A DNA stretch of 7,078 bases from CAYURR01 sp964446745. Lineage in GTDB: Bacteria > Bacillota > Clostridia > Lachnospirales > WQUN01. Positions 1 through 6,099 of this stretch are shown in pieces (within the stretch, counting starts at the first letter, position 1; every line of letters starts with the position of its first letter). The DNA lies in NCBI GenBank assembly GCA_964446745.1, contig CAYURR010000153.1, forward strand, positions 1 through 7,078, written 5' to 3'. A program made the position numbers and the translations under genes. Under the pieces are notes generated by a model, which saw nothing but the letters and a program-made list of their open reading frames with translations, was not told the origin of the DNA and ran no database searches.

Positions 1-2
1 AG

Positions 3-554
3 CTGCCATACGGCTGTGAGGTCACGGCATTGTGTATGTTATTACGCCATCACGGCATCGATGTCGATAAGATGGAGCTCGCACGTAATGTAGACAAGGA
101 CGAAACCCCGTACCGTGTGTCGGGCGGAAAGGTTTATACAGGCAACCCGAATAGGGGCTTTGTGGGACGCATGGATAGGGCCGGCGCATTTGGTTATGCG
201 GTCTATCATGGCCCAATATATAAGCTGCTGTCAGAATATATGCCCGACCGCGCACTCGATATTACCGGTTGCGATTTTGACGATTTATTATATTTCCTTG
301 AAAATAACATGCCCGTTTGGATTATTACGAATGCTTCCTATGCCAAGCTTGCTCCATCGGAGTTTACGACATGGCATACGGAAGACGGGCCGATCCAGGT
401 CACGATGCGTGAGCATTCGGTCTTGGTCACCGGATACGACGGGCAGTATATATATTTTGCAGACCCCTTAACCAATAACACCAAGGCCTCACGCAAGGCC
501 TTTATAGAGGCCTGGGAACAGATGGGGCGACAGGCGGTTTTGGGGATTCATTAG
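3..554 (+). CDS. C39-like cysteine peptidase domain protein, 5'-truncated by window edge
   Basis: The frame is open from the first complete codon, so the N-terminus (possibly a signal peptide or SH3-type domain) lies outside the window; 183 codons precede the stop. The visible part matches the peptidase C39-like (C39_2) fold. It begins with LPYGCEVTALCMLL, the family's catalytic-Cys motif (Cys codon at 15-17). Near the C-terminus HSVLVTGYDG gives the expected catalytic His, and YFADPL supplies the third polar residue. Such proteins are papain-fold peptidases or peptidase-like proteins, often exported and often of unknown substrate. An internal TTG at 30 could be called as a start, but that would remove the catalytic Cys, so the gene surely begins upstream. 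The XRE-cupin gene follows after 36 bp with no visible terminator, so co-transcription is possible. Domain assignment is fairly secure; the biological role is not known. Confidence 0.8.
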   Translation: MPYGCEVTALCMLLRHHGIDVDKMELARNVDKDETPYRVSGGKVYTGNPNRGFVGRMDRAGAFGYAVYHGPIYKLLSEYMPDRALDITGCDFDDLLYFLENNMPVWIITNASYAKLAPSEFTTWHTEDGPIQVTMREHSVLVTGYDGQYIYFADPLTNNTKASRKAFIEAWEQMGRQAVLGIH

Positions 555-578
555 CATACATTAAAAATAGCAAATCTG

Positions 579-585
579 AGGAGGT
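579..585 (+). promoter_or_regulatory. Strong Shine-Dalgarno AGGAGGT for the XRE-cupin gene
   Basis: AGGAGGT lies five bases before the ATG at 591 and fixes that start. No clear -35/-10 pair is visible in the 36-bp gap after the peptidase gene. Confidence 0.85.
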
Positions 586-590
586 AAAAT

Positions 591-1142
591 ATGGACGCGT
601 TTTTACAGATAGCAGCACGTATACGCGAGCTGCGTGAGATATGCGGCTACGAGCAAGTTGAGATAGCGGCGGATTTGGGCATTCCAGTCGAAACCTATGC
701 CGCATACGAGGCCAACGGGCAGGATATCCCGATTTCGGTTTTGTATCACCTATCGCATAAATACAAGGTCGACATGACAGAGATTTTGACCGGCAACGCC
801 GCACATTTAAGCAGCTACCACGTCGTAAAGAACGGACATGGCATGAATGTAGACCGTTATCCGGGTTATTCGTTCCAAAACCTCGCGTTCCGTTTCGCGA
901 ATAAGGTCATGGAGCCTATGCTCGTAAATGTGGAACCCTCAGATAAATCTCCGTCCTTGGTAACGCATGGCGGGCAGGAGTTTAATTATGTAACAGAAGG
1001 CGAGATCGAGTTTTTGATCGATGACAAGAGCATCATATTAGGCGTAGGGGATTCGGTCTATTTTGATCCGCTGCATCCGCACGGTCAGCGCGCGTTTGGC
1101 GATAAGCCCGCGCAGTTTTTAACGGTTATTACGGAGGGCTGA
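591..1142 (+). CDS. XRE-family transcriptional regulator with C-terminal cupin sensor domain
   Basis: The 183-residue protein has two domains. Residues about 6-66 form a lambda-repressor-like HTH (ARIRELREICGYEQVEIA, then the recognition-helix region around 31-43). Residues about 100-181 form a small beta-barrel cupin. The cupin keeps likely metal ligands His126 and Glu130 (THGGQEFNYVTEG) and His164 (LHPHG), so it probably binds a metal ion and a small ligand. Proteins of this architecture are cytoplasmic one-component regulators of neighbouring metabolic genes. The stop overlaps the ligase's ribosome-binding region, with only one base between TGA and the next ATG, so the two proteins are made together. 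I infer that it senses the ligase's acid substrate or acyl-CoA product and controls this operon. Architecture is near certain; ligand and sign of regulation are unknown. Confidence 0.92.
   Translation: MDAFLQIAARIRELREICGYEQVEIAADLGIPVETYAAYEANGQDIPISVLYHLSHKYKVDMTEILTGNAAHLSSYHVVKNGHGMNVDRYPGYSFQNLAFRFANKVMEPMLVNVEPSDKSPSLVTHGGQEFNYVTEGEIEFLIDDKSIILGVGDSVYFDPLHPHGQRAFGDKPAQFLTVITEG
1133..1138 (+). promoter_or_regulatory. Shine-Dalgarno GGAGGG inside the regulator's last codons
   Basis: GGAGGG sits five bases before the ligase ATG at 1144 and overlaps the end of the upstream reading frame (TGA at 1140-1142). This arrangement implies translational coupling of regulator and ligase. Confidence 0.8.
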
Positions 1143-1143
1143 A

Positions 1144-2823
1144 ATGGACAGATTATTGACTAAATATTTAAAGCAGATAGATTTTGCGTCCTATGAGGAC
1201 TTTGTACATAACTATAGCTTAAACATACCCGAGGGTTTTAATTTCGGCTTTGATGTCGTGGACGAATGGTCAAGCACCGAGCCCGAAAAGCTTGCACTCG
1301 TATGGTGCGACGACCACGGCAATGAGGCGGCGTTTACATTTTCCGATATCTCGCGGATGTCAAACATGGCTGCAAACTGGTTTGCTTCGTTGGGTATCCG
1401 TAAGGGTGATATGGTACTGCTTATACTGCGCCGCCGTTGGGAGTATTGGGTATGCGCGACTGCCTTGCATAAACTCGGTGCGGTATTAATACCCGCGACG
1501 CTACAGCTCACCTCGAAGGACATCACCTACCGAGCAAACGCGGCGGGTATCTCGATGATCATCTGCGTGAATGACGATTTTGTAATCTCGCAGGTGGACG
1601 CTGCAAAGGCTTCGTGCCCGACGATAAAGCATTTCGCTACGGTCAGTGAGCAACGTGACGGTTGGATGTATTTTAACAACGAGATAGAGAAGCACTCGAA
1701 TACCTTTGCTCGACCAATCGGAGAAGACGCGACCAAAAACGACGACCTGATGCTCGTGTACTTCACATCCGGCACGACCGGCATGCCGAAGATGGTCATG
1801 CATGACTTTACACATCCGCTCGGACATATCGTGACCGCGCGGTATTGGCAGCGCGTACAGGAAAACACATTACATATGTCCGTCTCGGATTCGGGCTGGG
1901 CTAAATTCGGTTGGGGCAAGATATACGGTCAATGGATCTGCGGCGCAGCGATCTTTGCCTACGACATGGACAAGTTTGTGCCTCAGAAGCTATTAGAGAA
2001 GATCTGTCATTACAAGATCACGACATTCTGCGCGCCACCTACGATGTTCCGTTTTATGCTGCAGGAGGATTTAACAAAATATGATCTAAGTTCGATCAAA
2101 ACTGCCTGTATCGCGGGCGAGCCATTAAATCCCGAGATATTCAAGCAATTCTATGAGATCACCGGTTTAAAGCTCACGGAGGGCTTTGGGCAATCGGAGT
2201 CGACGGTGCTACTCGCAAACTTCCCGTGGTTTGATCCGAAGCCCGGTTCCACAGGAAAACCCTCACCACTATACGACATCGACATCGTAGATGAAAACGG
2301 CCGCTCCTGCGAGGTCGGTGAGGAGGGCGTGATCGTAATAAAAAAACAAGCCATAGGCTTGTTTAAGGGATACTTTGTCAACAACGAGCACCTGACGAGC
2401 GATTCCGCGCGCCGCTCCGCTCTCGATGCAACTGGATTGTATTCGACCGGAGACGTGGCATGGCGAGACGACGACGGTTATTTCTGGTTTGTGGGTCGTA
2501 ACGACGATGTAATCAAATGCTCGGGTTATAGGATAGGGCCGTTTGAGGTCGAATCCGCGTTACTGGAGCATCCTACTGTGCTTGAATGTGCCGTAACCGC
2601 CGCACCCGACCCCGTTCGCGGTCAGGTCGTAAAGGCTACCGTCGTATTGAAGGATGCATACAAGTATCGAAATGGCGATCCCACGCTTGTCAAGGAATTG
2701 CAGGAGCATGTAAAGAAAGTGACCGCTCCGTATAAGTATCCGCGTATCGTAGAATTCACGGACGAGTTACCCAAGACCGTCGGCGGCAAGATCAAACGCG
2801 CAGAAATTAGGAACACTCATTAA
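1144..2823 (+). CDS. AMP-forming acid-CoA ligase (acyl-CoA synthetase, ANL superfamily)
   Basis: The 559-residue cytoplasmic enzyme activates a carboxylic acid with ATP to an acyl-adenylate and transfers it to CoA. All the core ANL motifs are intact: the P-loop TSGTTGMPK (208-216), the adenine-binding GFGQSES (347-353), STGD with ribose-binding Asp437, the hinge region GRNDDVIK (451-458) followed by GYRIGP (461-466), and the C-terminal adenylation Lys549 in TVGGKIKR. The large domain is about residues 30-450 and the mobile C-terminal domain about 455-559. SVSDSGWAKFGWGKIYGQW resembles the acetyl-CoA synthetase/medium-chain (ACSM-like) branch, so a short- or medium-chain or aromatic acid is the likeliest substrate. 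Length is typical for the family. The pairing with an XRE-cupin regulator suggests substrate-responsive expression. Exact substrate cannot be assigned. Confidence 0.93.
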   Translation: MDRLLTKYLKQIDFASYEDFVHNYSLNIPEGFNFGFDVVDEWSSTEPEKLALVWCDDHGNEAAFTFSDISRMSNMAANWFASLGIRKGDMVLLILRRRWEYWVCATALHKLGAVLIPATLQLTSKDITYRANAAGISMIICVNDDFVISQVDAAKASCPTIKHFATVSEQRDGWMYFNNEIEKHSNTFARPIGEDATKNDDLMLVYFTSGTTGMPKMVMHDFTHPLGHIVTARYWQRVQENTLHMSVSDSGWAKFGWGKIYGQWICGAAIFAYDMDKFVPQKLLEKICHYKITTFCAPPTMFRFMLQEDLTKYDLSSIKTACIAGEPLNPEIFKQFYEITGLKLTEGFGQSESTVLLANFPWFDPKPGSTGKPSPLYDIDIVDENGRSCEVGEEGVIVIKKQAIGLFKGYFVNNEHLTSDSARRSALDATGLYSTGDVAWRDDDGYFWFVGRNDDVIKCSGYRIGPFEVESALLEHPTVLECAVTAAPDPVRGQVVKATVVLKDAYKYRNGDPTLVKELQEHVKKVTAPYKYPRIVEFTDELPKTVGGKIKRAEIRNTH

Positions 2824-2861
2824 TTAGCGTTACAAACCCTCAACTATCGTGAATCATTTTC

Positions 2862-2890
2862 TTGACTCTCATTAATAACCATGATATAAC
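2862..2890 (+). promoter_or_regulatory. Candidate sigma-A-type promoter for the DeoR-family gene
   Basis: TTGACT (2862-2867) and TATAAC (2885-2890) are separated by exactly 17 bp, each with five of six consensus bases. The predicted start lies about 2896-2898, giving a leader of roughly 50 bases before the ATG at 2950. It would drive the DeoR gene separately from the ligase operon, although no terminator is visible between the ligase stop and this site. Confidence 0.7.
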
Positions 2891-2936
2891 ATTAACATAG
2901 ATGAATGTAGCCGGCACTCATTTTTCGTATTTTAAT

Positions 2937-2943
2937 GGAGGTG
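2937..2943 (+). promoter_or_regulatory. Shine-Dalgarno GGAGGTG that sets the DeoR start
   Basis: GGAGGTG lies six bases before ATG 2950. It overlaps the earlier in-frame ATG at 2935, which therefore has no ribosome binding site of its own and is very unlikely to be the start. Confidence 0.85.
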
Positions 2944-2949
2944 TTGTAC

Positions 2950-3732
2950 ATGTTTATTGATGAAAGGCATCGTGCGATTTTGAATATCATCAAGGAAAAC
3001 GGTAGGATATCCATCGGCGAGATACAAGAGAGGTTTGATGTTTCGGTTGATTCGGCGAGGCGCGACCTGCGTTTACTCGAAGAAAAGGGCATGCTCAAGC
3101 GCACACACGGCGGGGCAATACCGATACTATCCGTAGATATGCGGCCACCCAGACACCGCGATTTTGACAACATGCAAATAGACCCGCATTACGATGCGAT
3201 AGGCAAGAGGGCCGTGACATTGATCAAACCCGGTGATGTTGTATATCTTACAAGCGGAACCTTTGGGTTTTTAATGATCCAACATTTGCCGAAGGACATA
3301 GAATACACCTTGGTATTGAACTCACCCACACTCGCGGACAGGTTCAAGTATTGGGACAATCTGACTGTATATGTCACAGGCGGCAAGATGCGCATGCACG
3401 GAGCTACCTCACTCGTAGACAGCATGGCCACGTCGTTTGTCAAAAACCTGCATTTTGATTTGGCTTTTTTGACCGGTGCAGGTGTGACCGCCGAGTTCGG
3501 CTTGTCGAATTGCACCGACGAGACCGCAACATTCCAACGCACGGTACTAGGCAACGCTCGCCAGAGCGTTCTACTGATGCCATGTCAAAAGGTCGGGGTC
3601 AACGCATTTATAAAGGTCGCAGACATCGAGCGATTTGATAAGCTGATAACTGATTGGGATGCCGTCGAGGATGAGCTGATGAGGATCGAGGAACGCGGGG
3701 TAGAGGTTGTAGTGGTGGAAGAGAAAGAATAA
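2950..3732 (+). CDS. DeoR-family transcriptional regulator
   Basis: The 260-residue protein, started at ATG 2950 on ribosome-binding-site grounds, has the classic DeoR layout. The N-terminal winged HTH (about 3-56) ends in RRDLRLLEEKGMLKRTHGGA, with the family's recognition helix and wing. A C-terminal DeoRC sensor domain (about 76-235) shows the glycine-rich loop SGTFG (102-106), the VTGGK segment and a terminal LITD. Family members usually repress sugar or nucleoside catabolic genes and are released by a phosphorylated sugar. Two sensor motifs differ from the usual form: the common GTT loop is GTF here, and the usual D-S-S-K-F-G segment reads PCQKVGV (211-217), keeping the Lys. The effector may therefore be unusual. 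No sugar kinase, aldolase or PTS gene adjoins it in this window, so the target is unknown. A hairpin follows 15 bp after the stop. Confidence 0.93.
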   Translation: MFIDERHRAILNIIKENGRISIGEIQERFDVSVDSARRDLRLLEEKGMLKRTHGGAIPILSVDMRPPRHRDFDNMQIDPHYDAIGKRAVTLIKPGDVVYLTSGTFGFLMIQHLPKDIEYTLVLNSPTLADRFKYWDNLTVYVTGGKMRMHGATSLVDSMATSFVKNLHFDLAFLTGAGVTAEFGLSNCTDETATFQRTVLGNARQSVLLMPCQKVGVNAFIKVADIERFDKLITDWDAVEDELMRIEERGVEVVVVEEKE

Positions 3733-3747
3733 CGGTAAAAATACAAC

Positions 3748-3776
3748 GGGGCTGCGCATAAACACTGCGCAGCCCC
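3748..3776. terminator. Perfect 11-bp GC-rich hairpin after the DeoR gene
   Basis: GGGGCTGCGCA (3748-3758) pairs perfectly with TGCGCAGCCCC (3766-3776) around a 7-base loop. On the plus strand the stem is followed by GC-rich sequence rather than a T-run. On the minus strand it is followed by GTTGTATTTTT. It therefore looks like a better terminator for leftward transcription, or a bidirectional or mRNA-stabilising structure at the end of the DeoR transcript. It also sits at the edge where AT-rich DNA begins. Confidence 0.65.
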
Positions 3777-3813
3777 GGCGCGTCCTGTAATACTACTTGA
3801 TTTCCTTATAGAT

Positions 3814-3851
3814 TTGGCATATTGTATTTATAGTATATTTTATTTATAAAT
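3814..3851 (+). promoter_or_regulatory. Putative promoter/operator of the toxin-antitoxin operon
   Basis: The region just before the antitoxin holds a -35-like TTGGCA (3814-3819) and several TATA-like hexamers, the best-spaced being TATTTT at 3836-3841 (16-bp spacer). Superimposed are two direct copies of TATTTATA (3825-3832 and 3841-3848, 16 bp apart) and a 10-bp palindrome ATTTATAAAT (3842-3851). Repeated or palindromic sites over the promoter are what an autoregulating AbrB-fold antitoxin would bind. However, the sequence is so AT-rich that chance matches are easy. Confidence 0.4.
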
Positions 3852-3867
3852 GAACGAGGTGCGATAC

Positions 3868-4110
3868 ATGAATTTAGCAAGGATTTCAGAAAATGGTCAA
3901 ATTACTGTTCCTGTAAACATTAGGAAAGCATTAGGCTTACAAACAGGCGACAAGGTGCTGTTTATGACTAACCCTAACGGGGAAATAGTGGTCATCAACT
4001 CATCTAAGCTTGCAATAAAGGAAGCGCAGGACAAATTATCCGACTTAAACATTTCAGAAGATGAAATTTTAAGCGAGGCAATGAACATACGATATGGTGA
4101 ATACAAATGA
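3868..4110 (+). CDS. AbrB/MazE-fold (SpoVT-AbrB) antitoxin of a type II toxin-antitoxin pair
   Basis: The start is ATG 3868, six bases after GAGGTG (3856-3861). An in-frame ATG at 3850 precedes that ribosome binding site and is unlikely to be used. The 80-residue protein opens with a swapped-hairpin AbrB-type DNA-binding domain (about 3-45: ISENGQITVPVNIRKALGLQ then TGDKVLF). A charged helical tail (about 46-80) follows and is expected to wrap and block the toxin. It ends in a 4-bp ATGA overlap with the PIN-domain toxin gene, the usual antitoxin-first operon order. Antitoxins of this kind bind their own promoter and neutralise the toxin until degraded. It lies in AT-rich DNA distinct from the flanking chromosome, fitting a mobile cassette. 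Confidence 0.87.
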   Translation: MNLARISENGQITVPVNIRKALGLQTGDKVLFMTNPNGEIVVINSSKLAIKEAQDKLSDLNISEDEILSEAMNIRYGEYK

Positions 4111-4496
4111 GAGTTATGGTTGACACAAATGTTTTTATGTCCGCCTTGCTTAGTACCAATTCAGTCTGTCATGCAGTACTTGATATTGTAACTGAAAATC
4201 ATGAGTTGGTATTATGTGACCATATTATTTCAGAGTGTTATGATGTTGCAAACCGCAAATTTCCTACACGGATTAAAGTTTTAGATGACATTTTTGCTAA
4301 GTTGCGCTATGAACTTGTTCCGGTCCCACGGGTTTCACTTGTAGAAATGGCTGATATAAAAGATCAACCCATACTCAATGCAGCCATAGAGCACGGGATT
4401 GATGTTTTGGTATCAGGGGACAAGCACTTTCTTTCCCTTGAGATCGAAACGCCGGAAATACTTACGCCAAAGGAGTTTTTGTTGCGGTATCAATAA
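4107..4496 (+). CDS. PIN-domain ribonuclease toxin (VapC-like, 'putative toxin-antitoxin system toxin component, PIN family')
   Basis: The 129-residue protein is a single PIN domain. The four acidic metal-binding residues appear in order: Asp6 (VDTNVFMSALL), Glu43 (IISECYDV), Asp86 (IKDQPILNAA) and Asp105 (LVSGDKHF). The sequence ends in the strand-rich EILTPKEFLLRY typical of this PIN subfamily. All active-site residues are present, so a working Mg2+-dependent RNase that cleaves RNA when freed from antitoxin is expected; the RNA target cannot be predicted. Its ATG overlaps the antitoxin stop by four bases. Only a weak GGTGA (4096-4100) precedes it, so translation probably depends on coupling to the antitoxin, keeping toxin below antitoxin. 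Nothing suggests decay of this pair. Confidence 0.9.
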   Translation: MRVMVDTNVFMSALLSTNSVCHAVLDIVTENHELVLCDHIISECYDVANRKFPTRIKVLDDIFAKLRYELVPVPRVSLVEMADIKDQPILNAAIEHGIDVLVSGDKHFLSLEIETPEILTPKEFLLRYQ

Positions 4497-4501
4497 TAAA
4501 T

Positions 4502-4543
4502 AAAAGGGAAAGCCTACTAGCAAGTGCTGTTCAATTTCCTTTT
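4502..4543 (+). terminator. Possible terminator-like hairpin after the toxin gene
   Basis: AAAAGGGAAA (4502-4511) can pair with TTTCCTTTT (4535-4543) with one bulged G, enclosing a small AGCA-AG-TGCT stem. The structure begins six bases after the toxin stop and its 3' arm ends in T4. The outer stem is AT-rich and weak, so this is a tentative call. Confidence 0.35.
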
Positions 4544-4591
4544 GACTCATGAATGTTGATCTGAGTTAAGGAGAAACGCAGAACAAAACTT

Positions 4592-4615
4592 TTATAAGAA
4601 GTGTGATTCTTATAA
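4592..4615. repeat. Perfect 9-bp inverted repeat around GTGTGA
   Basis: TTATAAGAA (4592-4600) and TTCTTATAA (4607-4615) are exact reverse complements separated by six bases. It could be an operator for a dimeric regulator or a small hairpin upstream of the protease gene. Only its right half falls within the 55-bp sequence repeated after the gap, so the second copy cannot form the same structure. Confidence 0.45.
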
Positions 4616-4656
4616 GCTAAATCATTTTAATGATACAATTGGTTTGGGTTCATTTT
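4602..4656 (+). repeat. 55-bp direct repeat, left copy, abutting the N gap
   Basis: These 55 bases are identical to 4757-4811 and end exactly at the first N. It contains the small inverted repeat ATCATT-TT-AATGAT (4621-4634). Because both copies touch the gap, they are best read as the shared overlap of two contigs rather than a biological duplication. Confidence 0.9.
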
Positions 4657-4756
4657 NNNNNNNNNNNNNNNNNNNNNNNNNNNNNNNNNNNNNNNNNNNN
4701 NNNNNNNNNNNNNNNNNNNNNNNNNNNNNNNNNNNNNNNNNNNNNNNNNNNNNNNN
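4657..4756. other. 100-N assembly gap
   Basis: Exactly 100 unknown bases form a conventional placeholder length between scaffolded contigs, so its size says nothing about true distance. The identical 55 bp on both sides suggest that the contigs may simply overlap with no missing sequence. The rest of the toxin-protease intergenic stretch (4497-4874) holds no gene I can support. Confidence 0.97.
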
Positions 4757-4811
4757 TGTGATTCTTATAAGCTAAATCATTTTAATGATACAATTGGTTT
4801 GGGTTCATTTT
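4757..4811 (+). repeat. 55-bp direct repeat, right copy, abutting the N gap
   Basis: This copy is identical to 4602-4656, begins at the first base after the Ns, and lies in the leader region of the protease gene 64 bp before its ATG. Confidence 0.9.
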
Positions 4812-4863
4812 ATAGGCACAACAATTTTTAATTCGTTAGCGAAGAACATTTCTAAATGTAAAT

Positions 4864-4869
4864 AGGAGG
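4864..4869 (+). promoter_or_regulatory. Shine-Dalgarno AGGAGG for the secreted protease gene
   Basis: AGGAGG lies five bases before the ATG at 4875, a near-ideal site that fixes the start. I could not find a convincing -35/-10 pair upstream, and the gap complicates the search. Confidence 0.85.
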
Positions 4870-4874
4870 ACGGT

Positions 4875-5861
4875 ATGAAAAAAAGATTTGTTTTGACATT
4901 GTGTATAAATATACTTATATTATCTTGCTGCGTATTTGGTTTTGAAGCAAAAGCAAATCATGAACAAGATTATGCGGTTGCATATGACAAATCAACTGGT
5001 GATCTTACTGCATATTCTATGGCTCCCGGGAATCCAGAAATGCCTGTTCCCCAGTCAAATAATATATTAGTTTATACAAATGAGGATTTTAACGATTATC
5101 CACATATGTATATCCCTGGTGAAAATACATCTGTTTTTACATATGAGGATTTTAACGATTATCCACACATTTATGTTCCAGACGAGGATATGTCGTTTGA
5201 TGATATCATTAACATGTTAGCTGCAGACAACCGGCAAAGAGTAACTGACACGATGTCATCAAACACCTACCAAAGCATCTGTTTTTTAGAAATAACGATA
5301 GGAAACACAACTGGATATGCTACAGGTTTTCTTATTGATGACAAAAGGATAGTAACTGCTGGTCATTGTTTATACGATCCATTTTTGGGTGGATGGGCTA
5401 ACAACATAAATGTTTATCCAGCTAAAAATGACACTTCAAATCCATATGGTTCTTTTAGAAACTTCACGACTCTCACTGTAGGCGGATCATGGTATAATAA
5501 TAGAGATATCAATGGAGATTTCGGAGCCATAAAGATGGCAAGTAGTATCTATGCCGGACGACTAGGTCTATACGGTGGTTATAGTGACTCTGATCTAAGA
5601 ATTACGCCAATTACTCTAACTGGTTATATGACAGAAGATAAACCTTTTGGCACAATGTGGCGCAGTCATGGCACAATAATTAATGTTTCTCAATTCATGC
5701 TTTACCATAACGCCTACTGCACACGTGGTTCTAGTGGCTAACCTATATATAATACATATGGATCAGTTATAGGGATTAACACAGGTGTCACATATGACTT
5801 TAGTAGCTATCGTGCAGTGAGAATTGATTCAGGAAACAAGAGTTATCTAGAGAATTTTTAA
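4875..5861 (+). pseudogene. Secreted V8-like serine protease (S1B-type) interrupted by an in-frame TAA at 5739-5741
   Basis: The first 288 codons encode a signal peptide (MKKRF, hydrophobic 6-23, AKA cleavage motif at 25-27), an acidic pro-region with two copies of EDFNDYPH (70-77 and 91-98), and a trypsin-fold catalytic domain from about residue 130. The triad is visible: His164 (VTAGHCLYD), Asp215 (INGDFGAIK) and Ser287 (RGSSG). A TAA follows Gly288, exactly where the family usually has Ser of GxSGSP. TCA to TAA is a single-base change. The same frame then continues for 39 codons (PIYNTYGSVIGINTG through RAVRIDS) to a TAA at 5859-5861, giving the expected C-terminal strands and about 328 residues in all. 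The truncated product would keep the triad but lose the substrate-pocket strands, so it is probably inactive. A sequencing error cannot be excluded. A terminator follows at 5989. Confidence 0.87.
5081..5167 (+). repeat. Tandem 63-bp (21-residue) repeat in the protease pro-region
   Basis: A 24-base block at 5081-5104 recurs exactly at 5144-5167. It encodes EDFNDYPH twice, and the surrounding residues also match (VYTNEDFNDYPHMYIPGE against FTYEDFNDYPHIYVPDE). This looks like a recent in-frame duplication of an acidic/aromatic segment between signal peptide and catalytic domain. Confidence 0.85.
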
Positions 5862-5988
5862 TTATTCAACGACAAAACCTTCATCCTCACTACTGTGAGT
5901 TAAAGGGTCAGGATTGCATAAAATTAAAACCTCATTCTTGAGGAACACGCAAAAGTCAAAAACTACGACGAAATATTTGCACGTTACA

Positions 5989-6021
5989 GCCGCGAATCCT
6001 CTAAGATTCACGGCCTTTTTT
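5989..6021 (+). terminator. Rho-independent terminator downstream of the protease gene
   Basis: GCCGCGAATC (5989-5998) pairs with GATTCACGGC (6005-6014), a 10-bp stem with one C/A mismatch and a CTCTAA loop. After one C a run of six Ts follows (6016-6021). It lies about 130 bp after the full-length protease stop and would end rightward transcription. The minus strand has no T-run, so it is directional. Between 5862 and 5988 I see no gene, only short 5-bp stems. Confidence 0.75.
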
Positions 6022-6099
6022 ATGCTCAACGCCAAAAAGTGTGCTTGAAAATCAACAACAAAGCGAATTAAACAAGGCGAGAGAAATCTCCTTGTTACA

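Noticed and set aside
30..32. TTG at 30 as the start of the C39-like peptidase
   Set aside because: It lies after the catalytic GCE motif and the frame is open to the window edge, so the true start is upstream.
2935..2937. ATG at 2935 as the DeoR start
   Set aside because: It overlaps the Shine-Dalgarno that serves ATG 2950 and has none of its own.
3850..3852. ATG at 3850 as the antitoxin start
   Set aside because: It precedes the GAGGTG that is ideally placed for ATG 3868, and the AbrB-type domain begins right after 3868.
4602..4811. CRISPR array or tandem repeat around the gap
   Set aside because: There are only two copies, 55 bp long, each touching the Ns; no spacer structure is visible and contig overlap explains it.
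4926..4934. Lipoprotein signal (LSCC) in the protease leader
   Set aside because: Residues 15-19 do not fit the usual lipobox well (Leu or Ser-Cys at the wrong positions), while a standard AKA signal-peptidase I site follows at 25-27.
5739..5741. Programmed recoding of the TAA as an amino acid
   Set aside because: TAA is not used for selenocysteine or pyrrolysine, and no bacterial code known to me reads it as sense; other genes in the window end normally in TAA. Mutation or sequencing error is simpler.
5872..5899. Left inverted-repeat end of the insertion element (AAAACC...ACTGTG, also seen in the right hairpin on the minus strand)
   Set aside because: The two stretches share only short words at different spacing, too weak to call terminal inverted repeats, and no target-site duplication was found.
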